From Phytophthora sp. 'mugwort' (Eukaryota > Oomycota > Peronosporomycetes > Peronosporales > Peronosporaceae): a stretch of 64,000 nucleotides of DNA. The first letter of the stretch is position 1. Each line of letters begins with the position of its first letter. A program made the translations under genes and the position numbers. Location: the NCBI GenBank assembly GCA_033558025.1, contig JAUCEF010000011.1:496001-560000 (forward strand), in the 5' to 3' direction. Below are positions 51,201 through 62,587 of the stretch, piece after piece. The notes beneath the pieces were generated by a model that had not been told where the DNA came from, did not search any database, and was given only the letters and a program-made list of their open reading frames with translations.

Positions 51201-52411
51201 GCCCGGATCATGTGTGCAAGCTCAAGCGCGCGCTCTACGGTCTCAAGCAGTCGCCGCGCATGTGGAACCACACCATCGACGACTTCATGCTCAAGCTGGA
51301 CTTCGACAAGTGCGAGACCGACCACTGCGTCTACGTCAAGCGCAACGGCGACAGCATGGTGCTCGTGGTGCTGTACGTGGACGACCTGGTGATTGCGAGC
51401 AGTGATGACGACATGCTCAAGGCGACCAAGAGAGCACTAAGCAAGCGGTTCGAGATGACGGACCTAGGCGAGCTGAGCTACTTTCTCGGAATGGAGATCA
51501 AGCAAGACATCAAGGCTGGTGAGGTGACCATGCGGCAGACCAAGTTCGCGCGGAGCATCCTGAGCAAGTTCAGCATGGAGAACAGCAAGCCCGTGAAAAC
51601 GCCGCAGGACCCCGGACTCAAGCTGACCAAGGCTATGTGCGACGGCGGGTGCAAGCATGATGACACCATGGCAGGCGTGCCTTACCGGAACGCCGTGGGC
51701 TGCGTCATGTACTTGATGGTGGGCACCCGACCGGATCTGGCTGCGGCAGTGGGCACACTGAGTCAGTTCGCTGCAGACCCATGCCCCACGCACTGGCAAG
51801 CACTCAAGCGCGTCCTCCGCTACATCCAAGGCACGGCGACGTACGGCATCGAGTTTCGCACCAAGGACCAAGACGGCGTCTGCGGCTACTCGGATGCGGA
51901 CTGGGCGGGTGATGTGGAGTCGCGCCGCAGCACGAGCGGATACGCGTTCATAATGAGCGGTGGATGCGTGAGCTGGCGCAGCAAGAAGCAGAGGACGGTG
52001 GCACTATCGTCGACGGAAGCCGAGTACATGGCGCTATCGGAGGCAACACAGGAGGCTGTGTGGCTCAAGGCGTTTCTGTGCGAGATAGGCGAAACCACAG
52101 AGGGCAAGGCGATCAAGATCTACGAAGACAACCAAGGATCCATCGCGCTTGCCAAGAATCCCGAGTTTCACAAGCGTACCAAGCATATCGACATTCGCTA
52201 CAACTTCGTGCGCGAGAAGGTCGAGGACGGAGAAGTGGTGCTCGAGTACTGTCCGACGCAAGACATGCTGGCGGACCTGATGACCAAGCCCATTCCAGCG
52301 GCGCAGTTCGACTGTCTCCGGAGCAAGCTCGGCATCGAAGCACCGAAGGCTATCGAGTCGAGTGGGAGTGTTGTCAAGGAGACGCCTCGAGCAGCTGCTG
52401 TATACCGGTAG
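48281..52411 (+). pseudogene. gag-pol: E17: full-length family A2 gag-pol with one early stop (codon 38)
   Basis: From the PBS ATG the frame meets TGA at 48392-48394 (codon 38, Trp in E1, E3 and E4). It is then open from 48395 to TAG at 52409-52411, with an internal ATG at 48404 giving 1335 codons. That product would lack the first 41 residues but keep most of gag, CCHC, protease (VDSGATQHMAHS), HHCC, DDE core, RT (MDVKTAFLNG, YVDDLVIAS) and RNase H. All catalytic residues I checked are present. Near the C-terminus it reads IRYNFVRE where siblings have IRYHFVRE. Whether the element is dead, uses the later ATG, or reads through the TGA cannot be told from sequence. Confidence 0.9.
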
Positions 52412-52680
52412 GATACCGGTATGACCTTCACTCAGTGGCACCTCAATCACTCCGGCGATTACGGGACGATGATTACGATGCACGTGGGTACAAGATTGTG
52501 GGTACAGGATGGGCTCTACGTGGCGCTCTGCGATTGGCAGAAGTAACTCAGTATCCAGTAGAGAATCCAGTAGAGTGTACCCAGTAGGTAGAACTGTAGG
52601 CTTAGAGGTAGCAAGGAGTTTGCGAACTAAGGACCTAAATCAATCACTTTGCATTTTGCCATCAAGTGACCAAGCCTTTT
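52369..52680 (+). repeat. L17: family A2 LTR (3' LTR of E17)
   Basis: 312 bp, with L14-type variants. The right flank is E18 RT sequence. Confidence 0.9.
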
Positions 52681-54774
52681 ATCAAGTGCATCAGAGCACC
52701 AACAGCTTCGCGAAACGGAGCGTTCACCTTGGTCGCTGCGTCACTTGAAATCAGTCGAGTGCTTATGTCGACGGGACTCACCACGGCCTTGCACTCGTCC
52801 ATACCAAAACGCTTGAGAATGTCATCCACATAGCGGCGCTGACACATCGTCACGCTGCCGTCCGGGCCGTCCACCAATTCGATCCCAAGAACGAACGCGC
52901 ACTTGCCGCTGTCGGTCATCTCGAAGCGTGTCTTGAGGTCGGTCTTCGTGCGTGAGATCAGTTCGGGTGAACTTCCGGTAATCAGCACGTCATCCACGTA
53001 GACCAGCACTAGCACGCAGTGACCGTCAACGATCTTGATGTAGAGGCACGGGTCGAACGCCGATACTTGAAAGCCGATGGAGCACACGAACTCGTCGAAG
53101 GTCTCATTCCACACGCGCGAAGCTTGCTTGAGACCGTAGATCGCCTTCACCAATTCCAGGCAGTCGAAGTCACCGTCGAGATCAACACCTTCGGGGACCG
53201 CGCAGAACACCAGTTCTTTCATTATCCCGTACAGGAAAGCTGTCACCACGTCGAGTTGGTCGAGGGGCCAGCCAAAATACTTGGCAATCGCGATGATCAT
53301 GCGCAGCGTCACGTACTTGACCACGGGCGAGAACGTCTCGGTGTAGTCGATGCCGTACTTCTGCTTGAACCCCTTGGCCACGAGGCGCGCCTTGTACTTC
53401 TCGATCGATCCGTCCGCTTTGCGCTTGATCTTGAACACCCACTTGGTGCCGATGGCGCGTTGTCCGTTAGGCAACTTGGCAGCACGAAACACACCACGAA
53501 GTCGCATCGATTCGAGCTCAGCACGAATCGCCTTGCGCCAGTGCACTTGGTCGGGGCCGTTCACCGCTTCTTGGAATGTCGTCGGCTCCGATAGATCGCC
53601 TGCTTCGACGGCATTGGCACTTGCACGCCAAAAAACTGGTGGAGTCGATTCTTCATCTTGGTCTCCAGACTTTTCTTCTTCGTCTGCGTCTGCTCGGTGC
53701 GGAGGGGAGTAGTTCGGTGCACTTGCTTCTTCCAGTCCAGGTCGATGACGCACAGCTCGCGGTTTTCTGGCAGCTTCATCTTCGTCACTCGGGCGGCTCT
53801 TGCGCTTCCCTGCCTGCGTGTACTCCGTCTGGCGGAAACCATCATTGTCGATGTCGAGCGAGTCGAAGTCCAGGTCGTCGACATCTTCATCAGAAATCGA
53901 CGGTGAAAATCCAAAGGTTGATTCATCGAAGTTGACATCGCGACTGATAACCACCTGCCCCGCCTCGATGTCATAAAGTCGATACGCCTTGGACACTTCT
54001 TCGTAACCCAGGAACAGTCCAGCGCGAGCCTTGGGATCCCACTTGAGCCGCTTCTCCTTCGGAGTCAGGATGTACGTCCGACAGCCGAACACACGCATGT
54101 GCTTCACACTCGGCTTGGAGTTGTAAACGATCTCGAACGGAGTCTTGTGCTCGATCTTGGGTGACGGCAGACGATTCTTCACGTAGATGGCAGTCATGGC
54201 CGCCTCAGCCCAGAAACACTTGTCCAGCTTAGCGTGATGCAGCATGCTGCGGCCGATCGTGACGATAGTTCGGATAGCTCGCTCTGCCGTTGGTCTGGTG
54301 CGCGTACGGAACCGTGGTTTGCTGCTCGATGCCTTCGTCTTCGTAGAAGTCGTTGAGCGAGTTGGTCGCAAACTCACGAGCTCCGTCGTGCCGCACAAAC
54401 TTGACCTTCTTGCCGAACTGCTTCTGCACCTTCATGATGTACGTCTTGATGCAGTCTTCGCTCTCCGACTTGGCACGCAGGCAGAAACCCTTCATGCATC
54501 CACTGGCTTCGTCCACGATCAGTAGCAGGTACTTGCTGCCGCCAAGCGAGTTTTCCTCCATGGGTCCGCAGATGTCGAAGTGGAGCAGCTCAAATGTGTC
54601 GTAGCGACGCTTGTCACGGTTGCTTGGGAATGGTTTTTGGACCATTTTACCTTGCTGGCAACCACGACACAGACTTGGTCCGCTCGACTTGAAAGGTGCC
54701 TTCGCGTCCTTGATCATGTGGTTGTCGACCATCTTGCGAAGCACCTCAACCGGAGCGTGACCCATGCGCGCGTG

Positions 54775-54779
54775 CAGGT
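54775..54779. repeat. Target duplication CAGGT, left copy (L18)
   Basis: CAGGT on both sides of L18 (54775-54779 and 55118-55122). The uninterrupted form GTGCAGGTCGACAGTC would have one copy. Confidence 0.92.
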
Positions 54780-55117
54780 TGATAAAAGGTATGGATCAGT
54801 GAAGCTTGGACGGAGCGAAGGGAGTTCTGCACTTGGGTGCGAGGACCGGAGTGAAGACCACTTGAGCTGAAGAAGGAAGATTCGAAAGTGATTGATTTAT
54901 CGGAGCTTACACTACCTAGTCTACCACATAGATATGCAGCCCTGCATCCAATCATTTGGTGAATCCAATCACCAACACTCCGCACTCGTCCAATCATCCT
55001 ACTCGTCTAATCATCGGTTGCGTAAACAACGTACCGTAAACATCGCGGGATCGTGTTGGACCGGTTCGGGTTAACCGGTTACTGGTACACAGTACCAAAA
55101 CCTGGCAACCCTCAATA
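54780..55117 (-). repeat. L18: solo family B2 LTR inside E18
   Basis: 338 bp with no interior and a perfect 5-bp duplication. It independently fixes the family B LTR ends as TATTGAGGG and TTTATCA. Confidence 0.93.
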
Positions 55118-55122
55118 CAGGT
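55118..55122. repeat. Target duplication CAGGT, right copy (L18)
   Basis: Second copy of the L18 target site. Confidence 0.92.
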
Positions 55123-56401
55123 CGACAGTCTTGCCACTCGTCGCCGCATTCGCCGATCGCTGAGGCGTCTGAAGCCAGTAGAGTCCATCCATGAGGTTTG
55201 CCGTCGCCACCACTTGCTTGGAGCCTTTGTGCGCAATCTGCATCTTGGTGCCGTCGAACACCACTTGAAACTTGTCACTTTTGTTGATCTGCGGTACCGA
55301 AAGCAGATTCTTGCTCATGCTTGGCACGTACAGCGCGTTCTTGATCTCGATCTCGCGCTCGTCGCCATTGGGCAGAACCACTTGTTCCACGATGGTCCCC
55401 ACACCCATGATGGCCGCCTTGTTGCCGTCGGCCACCGAAAGTTCGCCTTCGTTCCGCTCAATCAAATGGACGAACTTGGTCTTGTCGTTGCAGATCTGGT
55501 GCGTTGCGCCGCTGTCGACCGCCCACATCCCGGACACATTCTTGCCCGTCGAAACCCCACATTCCAGTGAAACCGCGAACGCTACTCGATCGTAGTCGTA
55601 GTCGTAGCCGTTGCTGTCGTTTCTCCACTGGATGTTGTTGGCCCCGCGTCCACGGCCGTTGCCGCCGCGTCTCGGCCCTCGGTTCTCGTCCTTCTGCTTG
55701 GTCCAGCACTTGTCAATCGTGTGCCCCAATTTTCCGCAGTACGTACACTGGCGAGACTCTCGGTCGGTGTTGAACGCCTTGGCCGCGTTCTCAGTCTTCA
55801 CCGTCGCCGTCTTCTCGCCTTGTCTCTTGATGTGCTCGTTCGTGAGCACCTTCACGACGTCTTGCGACCGCAGTTCAGCGCTGCTCATCTCCAAGTTCAG
55901 CACGACGTTCTCGTAGCTCTTGGGGAGGCTGCGCAACAAGCAGATCGCCACGTCCTCGTCCTCCATCTTGGCACCGATGCTGCTGAGCTTGGCGCTGATG
56001 TTGAGGACTTCGTTGCAATGATGCAACACATTGCCGCCTTCCGACATCTCCATGCTGAAGAGTTGGCGCTTCAGGTAGATGCGTCCAGCCTTCTGCGAAC
56101 CACCGTACAGCGTCTTCAGGCGCGACCAGGCAACCCACGCTTCCTCGCAGTCGTCGACCACATGGTGGTAGTCCGCGTCCATGTGGAGCAGCATCAGTCC
56201 GAAAGCGATGTTGCTCAACTTGACGTAGTCGTCCTTGGCCCGCGAGTCCGTGTAGCTTGGCGTCATCTCACGGTTCACGACATGCCACGTCGACTTGGTC
56301 AGGAACACGCCACGCATGTAGCGGTTCCACGTCGCGTAGTTGTCCCCGTTGAACTTGTCAATGGAGACCTTGGTCGAGGCGTCTTGGGCAGAGGACATGG
56401 T

Positions 56402-56417
56402 GCTTGGGCTCATAACC
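56402..56417 (-). other. PBS of E18 overlapping the gag ATG
   Basis: Same 16-mer, minus strand, next to L19. Confidence 0.8.
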
Positions 56418-56766
56418 TGATGAAAGGTATGGATCTTGGACACGAAGCTTGTACGAAGCGGAGGGAGGGACGTCGCAGACGGCGGGACCGGAGCGAAGGC
56501 ACTTGAGGGGTAGAATGAAGATTCGAAAGTGATTGAATTGTTGGAGCTTACACCCTACTGTTATAGACACGCGACCCTGCGTCCTATCACCTAGTGCATC
56601 TAATCAACCATCACTCACCGGTGTTCGTCCAATCATCCTACTCGTCTAATCATCGGTGGCGTAAACAACTTACCGTAATCACCATATCAACGTGGGTTCG
56701 GATTGGACCGGTTCGGGTTAACCGGTTCACGGCTAATAACTGATACCAAACCGGTAACCGTCAATA
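56418..56766 (-). repeat. L19: family B1 LTR (5' LTR of E18)
   Basis: 349 bp. The right flank TGTACGTACTGCGG is the CCHC region of E19, so E18 is inserted in E19. Confidence 0.88.
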
Positions 56767-57396
56767 TGTACGTACTGCGGAAAAGTGGGGCACACGATTG
56801 ACAAGTGCTGGACCAAGCAGAAGGACGAGAACCGAGGGCCGAGACGCGGCGGCAACGGCCGTGGACGCGGGGCCAACAACATCCAGTGGAGAAACGACAG
56901 CAACGGCTACGACTACGACTACGATCGAGTAGCGTTCGCGGTTTCACTGGAATGTGGGGTTTCGACGGGCAAGAATGTGTCCGGGATGTGGGCGGTCGAC
57001 AGCGGTGCCACGCACCACATCTGCAACGACAAGACCAAGTTCGTCCATTTGATTGAGCGGAACGAAGGCGAACTTTCGGTGGCCGACGGCAACAAGGCGG
57101 CCATCATGGGTGTGGGGACCATCGTGGAACAAGTGGTTCTGCCCAATGGCGACGAGCGCGAGATCGAGATCAAGAACGCGCTGTACGTGCCAAGCATGAG
57201 CAAGAATCTGCTTTCGGTACCGCAGATCAACAAAAGTGACAAGTTTCAAGTGGTGTTCGACGGCACCAAGATGCAGATTGCGCACAAAGGCTCCAAGCAA
57301 GTGGTGGCGACGGCAAACCTCATGGATGGACTCTACTGGCTTCAGACGCCTCAGCGATCGGCGAATGCGGCGACGAGTGGCAAGACTGTCGACCTG
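56767..57396 (+). CDS. gag-pol: E19: family B CCHC-protease fragment between two insertions
   Basis: A 210-codon open fragment starting exactly at the first Cys of the knuckle ([14 protein letters not shown]) and running through protease ([11 protein letters not shown]) to GKTVDL at the HHCC border. It is cut on the left by L19 (E18) and on the right by L20 (E20). The remaining pol should lie right of the window if the nesting is simple. It is almost identical to the same part of E7 and E21. Confidence 0.85.
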
Positions 57397-57739
57397 TATT
57401 GAGGGTTGCCAGGTTTTGGTACTGTGTACCAGTAACCGGTTAACCCGAACCGGTCCAACACGATCCCGCGATGTTTACGGTACGTTGTTTACGCAACCGA
57501 TGATTAGACGAGTAGGATGATTGGACGAGTGCGGAGTGTTGGTGATTGGATTCACCAAATGATTGGATGCAGGGCTGCATATCTATGTGGTAGACTAGGT
57601 AGTGTAAGCTCCGATAAATCAATCACTTTCGAATCTTCCTTCTTCAGCTCAAGTGGTCTTCACTCCGGTCCCCGCACCCAAGTGCAGAACTCCTCCGCTC
57701 CGTCCAAGCTTCACTTATCAAGATCCATACCTTTTATCA
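57397..57739 (+). repeat. L20: family B2 LTR (5' LTR of E20)
   Basis: 343 bp, TATTGAGGG to TTTATCA. The left flank is E19 (TCGACCTG). Confidence 0.9.
57619..57629 (+). promoter_or_regulatory. Putative transcription-start motif in the B2 LTR
   Basis: TCAATCACTTT, preceded by GATAAA. The core AAATCAATCACTTT also occurs in A LTRs (4905-4918), the only other clear block common to both LTR families. It lies about 125 bases before the gag ATG. Assignment as an initiator is inference. Confidence 0.3.
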
Positions 57740-57755
57740 GGTTATGAGCCCAAGC
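57740..57755 (+). other. PBS of E20 overlapping the gag ATG
   Basis: Same 16-mer; the ATG is at 57744-57746. Confidence 0.8.
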
Positions 57756-58814
57756 ACCATGTCCTCTGCCCAACACGTCTCGACCAAGGTCTCCATCGAC
57801 AAGTTCAACGGAGACAACTACGCGACGTGGAACCGCTACATGCGTGGCGTGTTCCTGACCAAGTCGACGTGGCATGTGGTGAATCGGGAGACGACGCCAA
57901 GCTTCACGGACTCCCGGGCCAAGGACGACTACGTCAAGTCGAGCAACATCGCTTTCGGACTGATGTTGCTTCACATGGACGCCGACTACCATCATGTGGT
58001 TGATGACTGCGAGGAAGCATGGATCGCGTGGACGCGCTTGAAGACGCTGTACGGTGGATCGCAGAAGGCTGGTCGCATCTACCTGAAGCGACAGCTCTTC
58101 AGCATGGAGATGTCGGAAGGCGGCAATGTGTTGCATCATTGCAATGATGTCCTGAACATCAGCGCCAAGCTCAGCAGCATCGGCGCCAAGATGGAGGACG
58201 AGGACGTGGCGATCTGCTTGCTGCGCAGTCTCCCCAAGAGCTACGAGAACGTCGTACTGAACTTGGAGATGAGTAGCGCCGAGCTGAAGACGCAAGACGT
58301 CGTGAAGGTGCTCACGAACGAGCATATCAAGCGACAAGGCGAGAAGACGGCGACGGTGAAGACTGAGAACGCGGCCAAGGCGTTCAGTGCCGACCGTGAG
58401 CCTCGCCAATGCACGTACTGCGGAAAATTGGGGCATGTCATTGACCAGTGCTGGACCAAGCAGAAGGACGAGAACAGAGGGCCAAGACGCGGCGGCAACG
58501 GCCGTGGACGCGGGGCCAACAACATCCAGTGGAGAAACGACAGCGACGGCTACGACAACGACTACGATCGAGTGGCGTTCGCGGTTTCCCTGGAATGTGG
58601 AGTTTCGACGGACAAGAATGTGTCCGGGATGTGGGCGGTCGACAGCGGTGCCACGCACCATATTTGCAACGACAAGTCCAAGTTCGCCAATTTGATCGAG
58701 CGAGGTGAAAGCGAACTTTCGGTGGCCGATGGGAACAAGGCTGCCATCAAGGGTGTGGGGACCATCGTGGAAAGAGTGGTCCTGCCTAACGGCGACGAGC
58801 GCGAGATCGAGATC
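57744..58814 (+). CDS. gag-pol: E20: family B gag and protease N-terminus, 3'-truncated by E21
   Basis: An open 357-codon fragment: gag ([18 protein letters not shown]), CCHC ([15 protein letters not shown] to Q before the last Cys) and protease ([11 protein letters not shown]), ending at EREIEI where L21 begins. The rest of the protein would lie beyond the nested E21 and E22. No lesion is visible in the part present. Confidence 0.87.
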
Positions 58815-59170
58815 TATTGACGGTACCGGTTTGGTATCAGTTATTAGCCGTGAACCGGTTAACCCGAACCGGTCCAATCCGAACCCACGTTGATTATGGT
58901 GAATACGGTAAGTTGTTTACGCCACCGATGATTAGACGAGTAGGATGATTGGACGAACACCGGTGAGTGATGGTTGATTAGATGCACTAGGTGATAGGAC
59001 GCAGGGGGGGGGGTCGCGTGTCTATAATAGTAGGGTGTAAGCTCCAACAATTCAATCACTTTCGAATCTTCATTCTACCCCTCAAGTGCCTTCGCTCCGG
59101 TCCCGCCGTCTGCGACGTCCCTCCCTCCGCTTCGTACAAGCTTCGTGTCCAAGATCCATACCTTTCATCA
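58815..59170 (+). repeat. L21: family B1 LTR (5' LTR of E21)
   Basis: 356 bp, longer than L6 because of a run of ten G at 59004-59013 where most copies have three. L22 carries the same expansion (nine). Confidence 0.9.
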
Positions 59171-59186
59171 GGTTATGAGCCCAAGC
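59171..59186 (+). other. PBS of E21 overlapping the gag ATG
   Basis: Same 16-mer; the ATG is at 59175-59177. Confidence 0.8.
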
Positions 59187-62100
59187 ACCATGTCCTCTGC
59201 CCAAGACGCCTCGACCAAGGTCTCCATTGACAAGTTCAACGGGGACAACTGCGCGACGTGGAACCGCTACATGCGTGGCGTGTTCCTGACCAAGTCGACG
59301 TGGCATGTCGTGAACCGTGAGACGACGCCAAGCTACACGGACTCGCGGGCCAAGGACGACTACGTCAAGTTGAGCAACATCGCTTTCGGACTGATGCTGC
59401 TCCACATGGACGCGGACTACCACCATGTGGTCGACGACTGCGAGGAAGCGTGGGTTGCCTGGTCGCGCCTGAAGACGCTGTACGGTGGTTCGCAGAAGGC
59501 TGGACGCATCTACCTGAAGCGCCAACTCTTCAGCATGGAGATGTCGGAAGGCGGCAATGTGTTGCATCATTGCAACGAGGTCCTCAACATCAGCGCCAAG
59601 CTCAGCAGCATCGGTGCCAAGATGGAGGACGAGGACGTGGCGATCTGCTTGTTGCGCAGTCTCCCCAAGAGCTACGAGAACGTCGTACTGAACTTGGAGA
59701 TGAGTAGCGCTGAACTGCGGTCGCAAGACGTCGTGAAGGTGCTCACGAACGAGCACATCAAGAGACAAGGCGAGAAGACGGCGACGGTGAAGACGGAGAA
59801 CGCGGCCAAGGCGTTCAACATCGACCGAGAGTCTCGCCAGTGTACGTACTGCGGAAAAGTGTGGCACACGATTGACAAGTGCTGGACCAAGCAGAAGGAC
59901 GAGAACCGAGGGCCGAGACGCGGCGGCAACGGCCGTGGACGCGGGGCCAACAACATCCAGTGGAGAAACGACAGCAACGGCTACGACTACGACTACGATC
60001 GAGTAGCGTTCGCGGTTTCACTGGAATGTGGGGTTTCGACGGGCAAGAATGTGTCCGGGATGTGGGCGGTCGACAGCGGCGCAACGCACCACATCTGCAA
60101 CGACAAGACCAAGTTCGTCCATTTGATTGAGCGGAACGAAGGCGAACTTTCGGTGGCCGACGGCAACAAGGCGGCCATCATGGGTGTGGGGACCATCGTG
60201 GAACAAGTGGTTCTGCCCAATGGCGACGAGCGCGAGATCGAGATCAAGAACGCGCTGTACGTGCCAAGCATGAGCAAGAATCTGCTTTCGGTACCGCAGA
60301 TCAACAAAAGTGACAAGTTTCAAGTGGTGTTCGACGGCACCAAGATGCAGATTGCGCACAAAGGCTCCAAGCAAGTGGTGGCGACGGCAAACCTCATGGA
60401 TGGACTCTACTGGCTTCAGACGCCTCAGCGATCGGCAAATGCGGCGACAAGTGGAAGGACGGTCGACCTGCACGCGCGCATGGGTCACGCTCCGGTTGAG
60501 GTGCTTCGCAAGATGGTCGACAACCACATGATCAAGGACGCGAAGGCACCTTTCAAGTCGAGCGGACCAAGTCTGTGTCGTGGTTGCCAGCAAGGTAAAA
60601 TGGTCCAAAAACCATTCCCAAGCAACCGTGACAAGCGTCGCTACGACACATTTGAGCTGCTCCACTTCGACATCTGCGGACCCATGAAGAAAAACTCGCT
60701 TGGCGGCAGCAAGTACCTGCTCCTGATCGTGGACGAAGCCAGCGGATGCATGAAGGGTTTCTGTCTGCGTGCCAAGTCGGAGAGCGAAGACTGCATCAAG
60801 ACGTACATCATGAAGGTGCAGAAGCAGTTCGGCAAGAAGGTCAAGTTTGTGCGGCACGACGGAGCTCGTGAGTTTGCGACCAACTCGCTCAACGACTTCT
60901 ACGAAGACGAAGGCATCGAGCAGCAAACCACGGTTCCGTACGCGCACCAGACCAACGGCACGGCAGAGCGAGCTATCCGAACTATCGTCACGATCGGCCG
61001 CAGCATGCTGCACCACGCTAAGCTGGACAAGTGTTTCTGGGCTGAGGCGGCCATGACTGCCATCTACGTGAAGAATCGTCTGCCGTCACCCAAGATCGAG
61101 CACAAGACTCCGTTCGAGATCGTTTACAACTCCAAGCCGAGTGTGAAGCACATGCGTGTGTTCGGCTGTCGGACGTACATTCTGACTCCGAAGGAGAAGC
61201 GGCTCAAGTGGGATCCCAAGGCTCGCGCTGGACTGTTCCTGGGTTACGAAGAAGTGTCCAAGGCGTATCGACTTTATGACATCGAGGCGGGGCAGGTGGT
61301 TATCAGTCGCGATGTCAACTTCGATGAGTCGACCTTTGGATGTTCACCGACGATTTCCGATGAGGATGTCGACGACCTGGACTTCGACTCGCTCGACATC
61401 GACAATGATGGTTTCCGCCAGACGGAGTACACGCAGGCAGGGAAACGCAAGAGCCGCCCGAGTGACGAAGATGAAGCTGCCAGAAAACCGCGAGCTGTGC
61501 GTCATCGACCTGGACTGGAAGAAGCAAGTGCGCCGAACTACTCCCCTCCGCACCGAGCAGACGCAGACGAAGAAGAAAAGTCTGGAGACCAAGATGAAGA
61601 ATCGACTCCATCTGTGTTTTGGCGTGCAAGTGCCAATGCCGTCGAAGCAGGCGATCTATCGGAGCCGACGACATTCCAAGAAGCGGTGAACGGCCCCGAC
61701 CAAGTGCACTGGCGCAAGGCGATTCGTGCTGAGCTCGAATCGATGCGACTTCGTGGTGTGTTTCGTGCTGCCAAGTTGCCTAACGGACAACGCGCCATCG
61801 GCACCAAGTGGGTGTTCAAGATCAAGCGCAAAGCGGACGGATCGATCGAGAAGTACAAGGCGCGCCTCGTGGCCAAGGGGTTCAAGCAGAAGTACGGCAT
61901 CGACTACACCGAGACGTTCTCGCCCGTGGTCAAGTACGTGACACTGAGCATGGTCATCGCGATTGCCAAGTATTTCGACTGGCCCCTCGACCAACTCGAC
62001 GTGGTAACGGCATTTCTGTACGGCGTCATGAAGGAGTTGGTGTTCTGCGTGGTTCCTGAAGGCGTCGAGCTGGATGGTGATTTCGACTGCTTGGAATTGG

Positions 62101-62224
62101 TGAAGGCGATCTACGGTCTCAAGCAAGCTTCGCGCGTATGGAATGCGACCTTCGACGAATTCGTGTGTTCTATCGGTTTTCAAGTTTCAGCCTTCGACCC
62201 GTGCCTCTACATCAAGGTTGTCGA
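59175..62224 (+). CDS. gag-pol: E21: family B gag-protease-integrase-RT, open but truncated by E22
   Basis: The longest uninterrupted family B frame here: 1016 codons from the PBS ATG to YIKVVD in RT, where L22 begins. Gag is followed by CCHC (C223, C226, H231, C236), protease D300, HHCC (H433, H438, C468, C471), DDE (D499, D562, E598, spacing D-35-E) and RT D942 ([10 protein letters not shown]); YVDD would lie beyond. Two oddities: the conserved Gly before the knuckle His is Trp ([11 protein letters not shown], 59862-59864), and YATW in gag reads CATW. The 5' LTR is B1, but the RT end ([12 protein letters not shown]) resembles B2 copies, so it is a mosaic. E22 is nested in it in the opposite orientation. 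Confidence 0.9.
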
Positions 62225-62580
62225 TGATGAAAGGTATGGATCTTGGACACGAAGCTTGTACGAAGCGGAGGGAGGGACGTCGCAGACGGCGGGACCGGAG
62301 CGAAGGCACTTGAGGGGTAGAATGAAGATTCGAAAGTGATTGAATTGTTGGAGCTTACACCCTACTATTATAGACACGCGACCCCCCCCCTGCGTCCTAT
62401 CACCTAGTGCATCTAATCAACCATCACTCACCGGTGTTCGTCCAATCATCCTACTCGTCTAATCATCGGTGGCGTAAACAACTTACCGTAATCACCATAA
62501 TCAACGTGGGTTCGGATTGGATCGGTTCGGGTTAACCGGTTCACGGCTAATAACTGATACCAAACCGGTAACCGTCAATA
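62225..62580 (-). repeat. L22: family B1 LTR (3' LTR of E22)
   Basis: 356 bp in minus orientation with nine C at 62392-62400, mirroring the L21 G run. The purine-tract complement CGCCCCCTC is at 62581-62589. The left flank is E21. Confidence 0.9.
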
Positions 62581-62587
62581 CGCCCCC

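Larger units (their letters stand above)
47965..52680 (+). mobile_element. Complete family A2 element L16-E17-L17 with mismatched flanks
   Basis: Both LTRs, PBS and purine tract (52360-52368) are present, but the flanking five bases differ (GACCG left, ATCAA right). The left flank is E16 and the right flank is E18, two different elements. L16 carries the L1-type variants and L17 the L14-type variants. This fits a crossover between two A2 copies that sat in different hosts. Confidence 0.88.
52681..56413 (-). pseudogene. gag-pol: E18: family B gag to RT, frameshifted, 3'-truncated, split by solo LTR L18
   Basis: Minus-strand family B polyprotein from the PBS ATG (56413). Gag, [14 protein letters not shown], protease ([11 protein letters not shown]), HHCC, integrase core and RT ([21 protein letters not shown]) are present, ending at GALMHL in RT where L17 begins. 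RNase H is missing. Solo LTR L18 interrupts it at the pre-integrase HHCC. A 5-nt deletion near 54290, loss of one unit of a GCCGT doublet, breaks the integrase between VPYAHQTNG and TAERAIRT. The gag-to-pre-integrase block (55118-56413) and the integrase-RT block are otherwise open. Confidence 0.88.

Noticed and set aside
47965..52680. Simple nested insertion of E17 into E16 or into E18
   Set aside because: Flanks come from two different elements and no 5-bp duplication exists.
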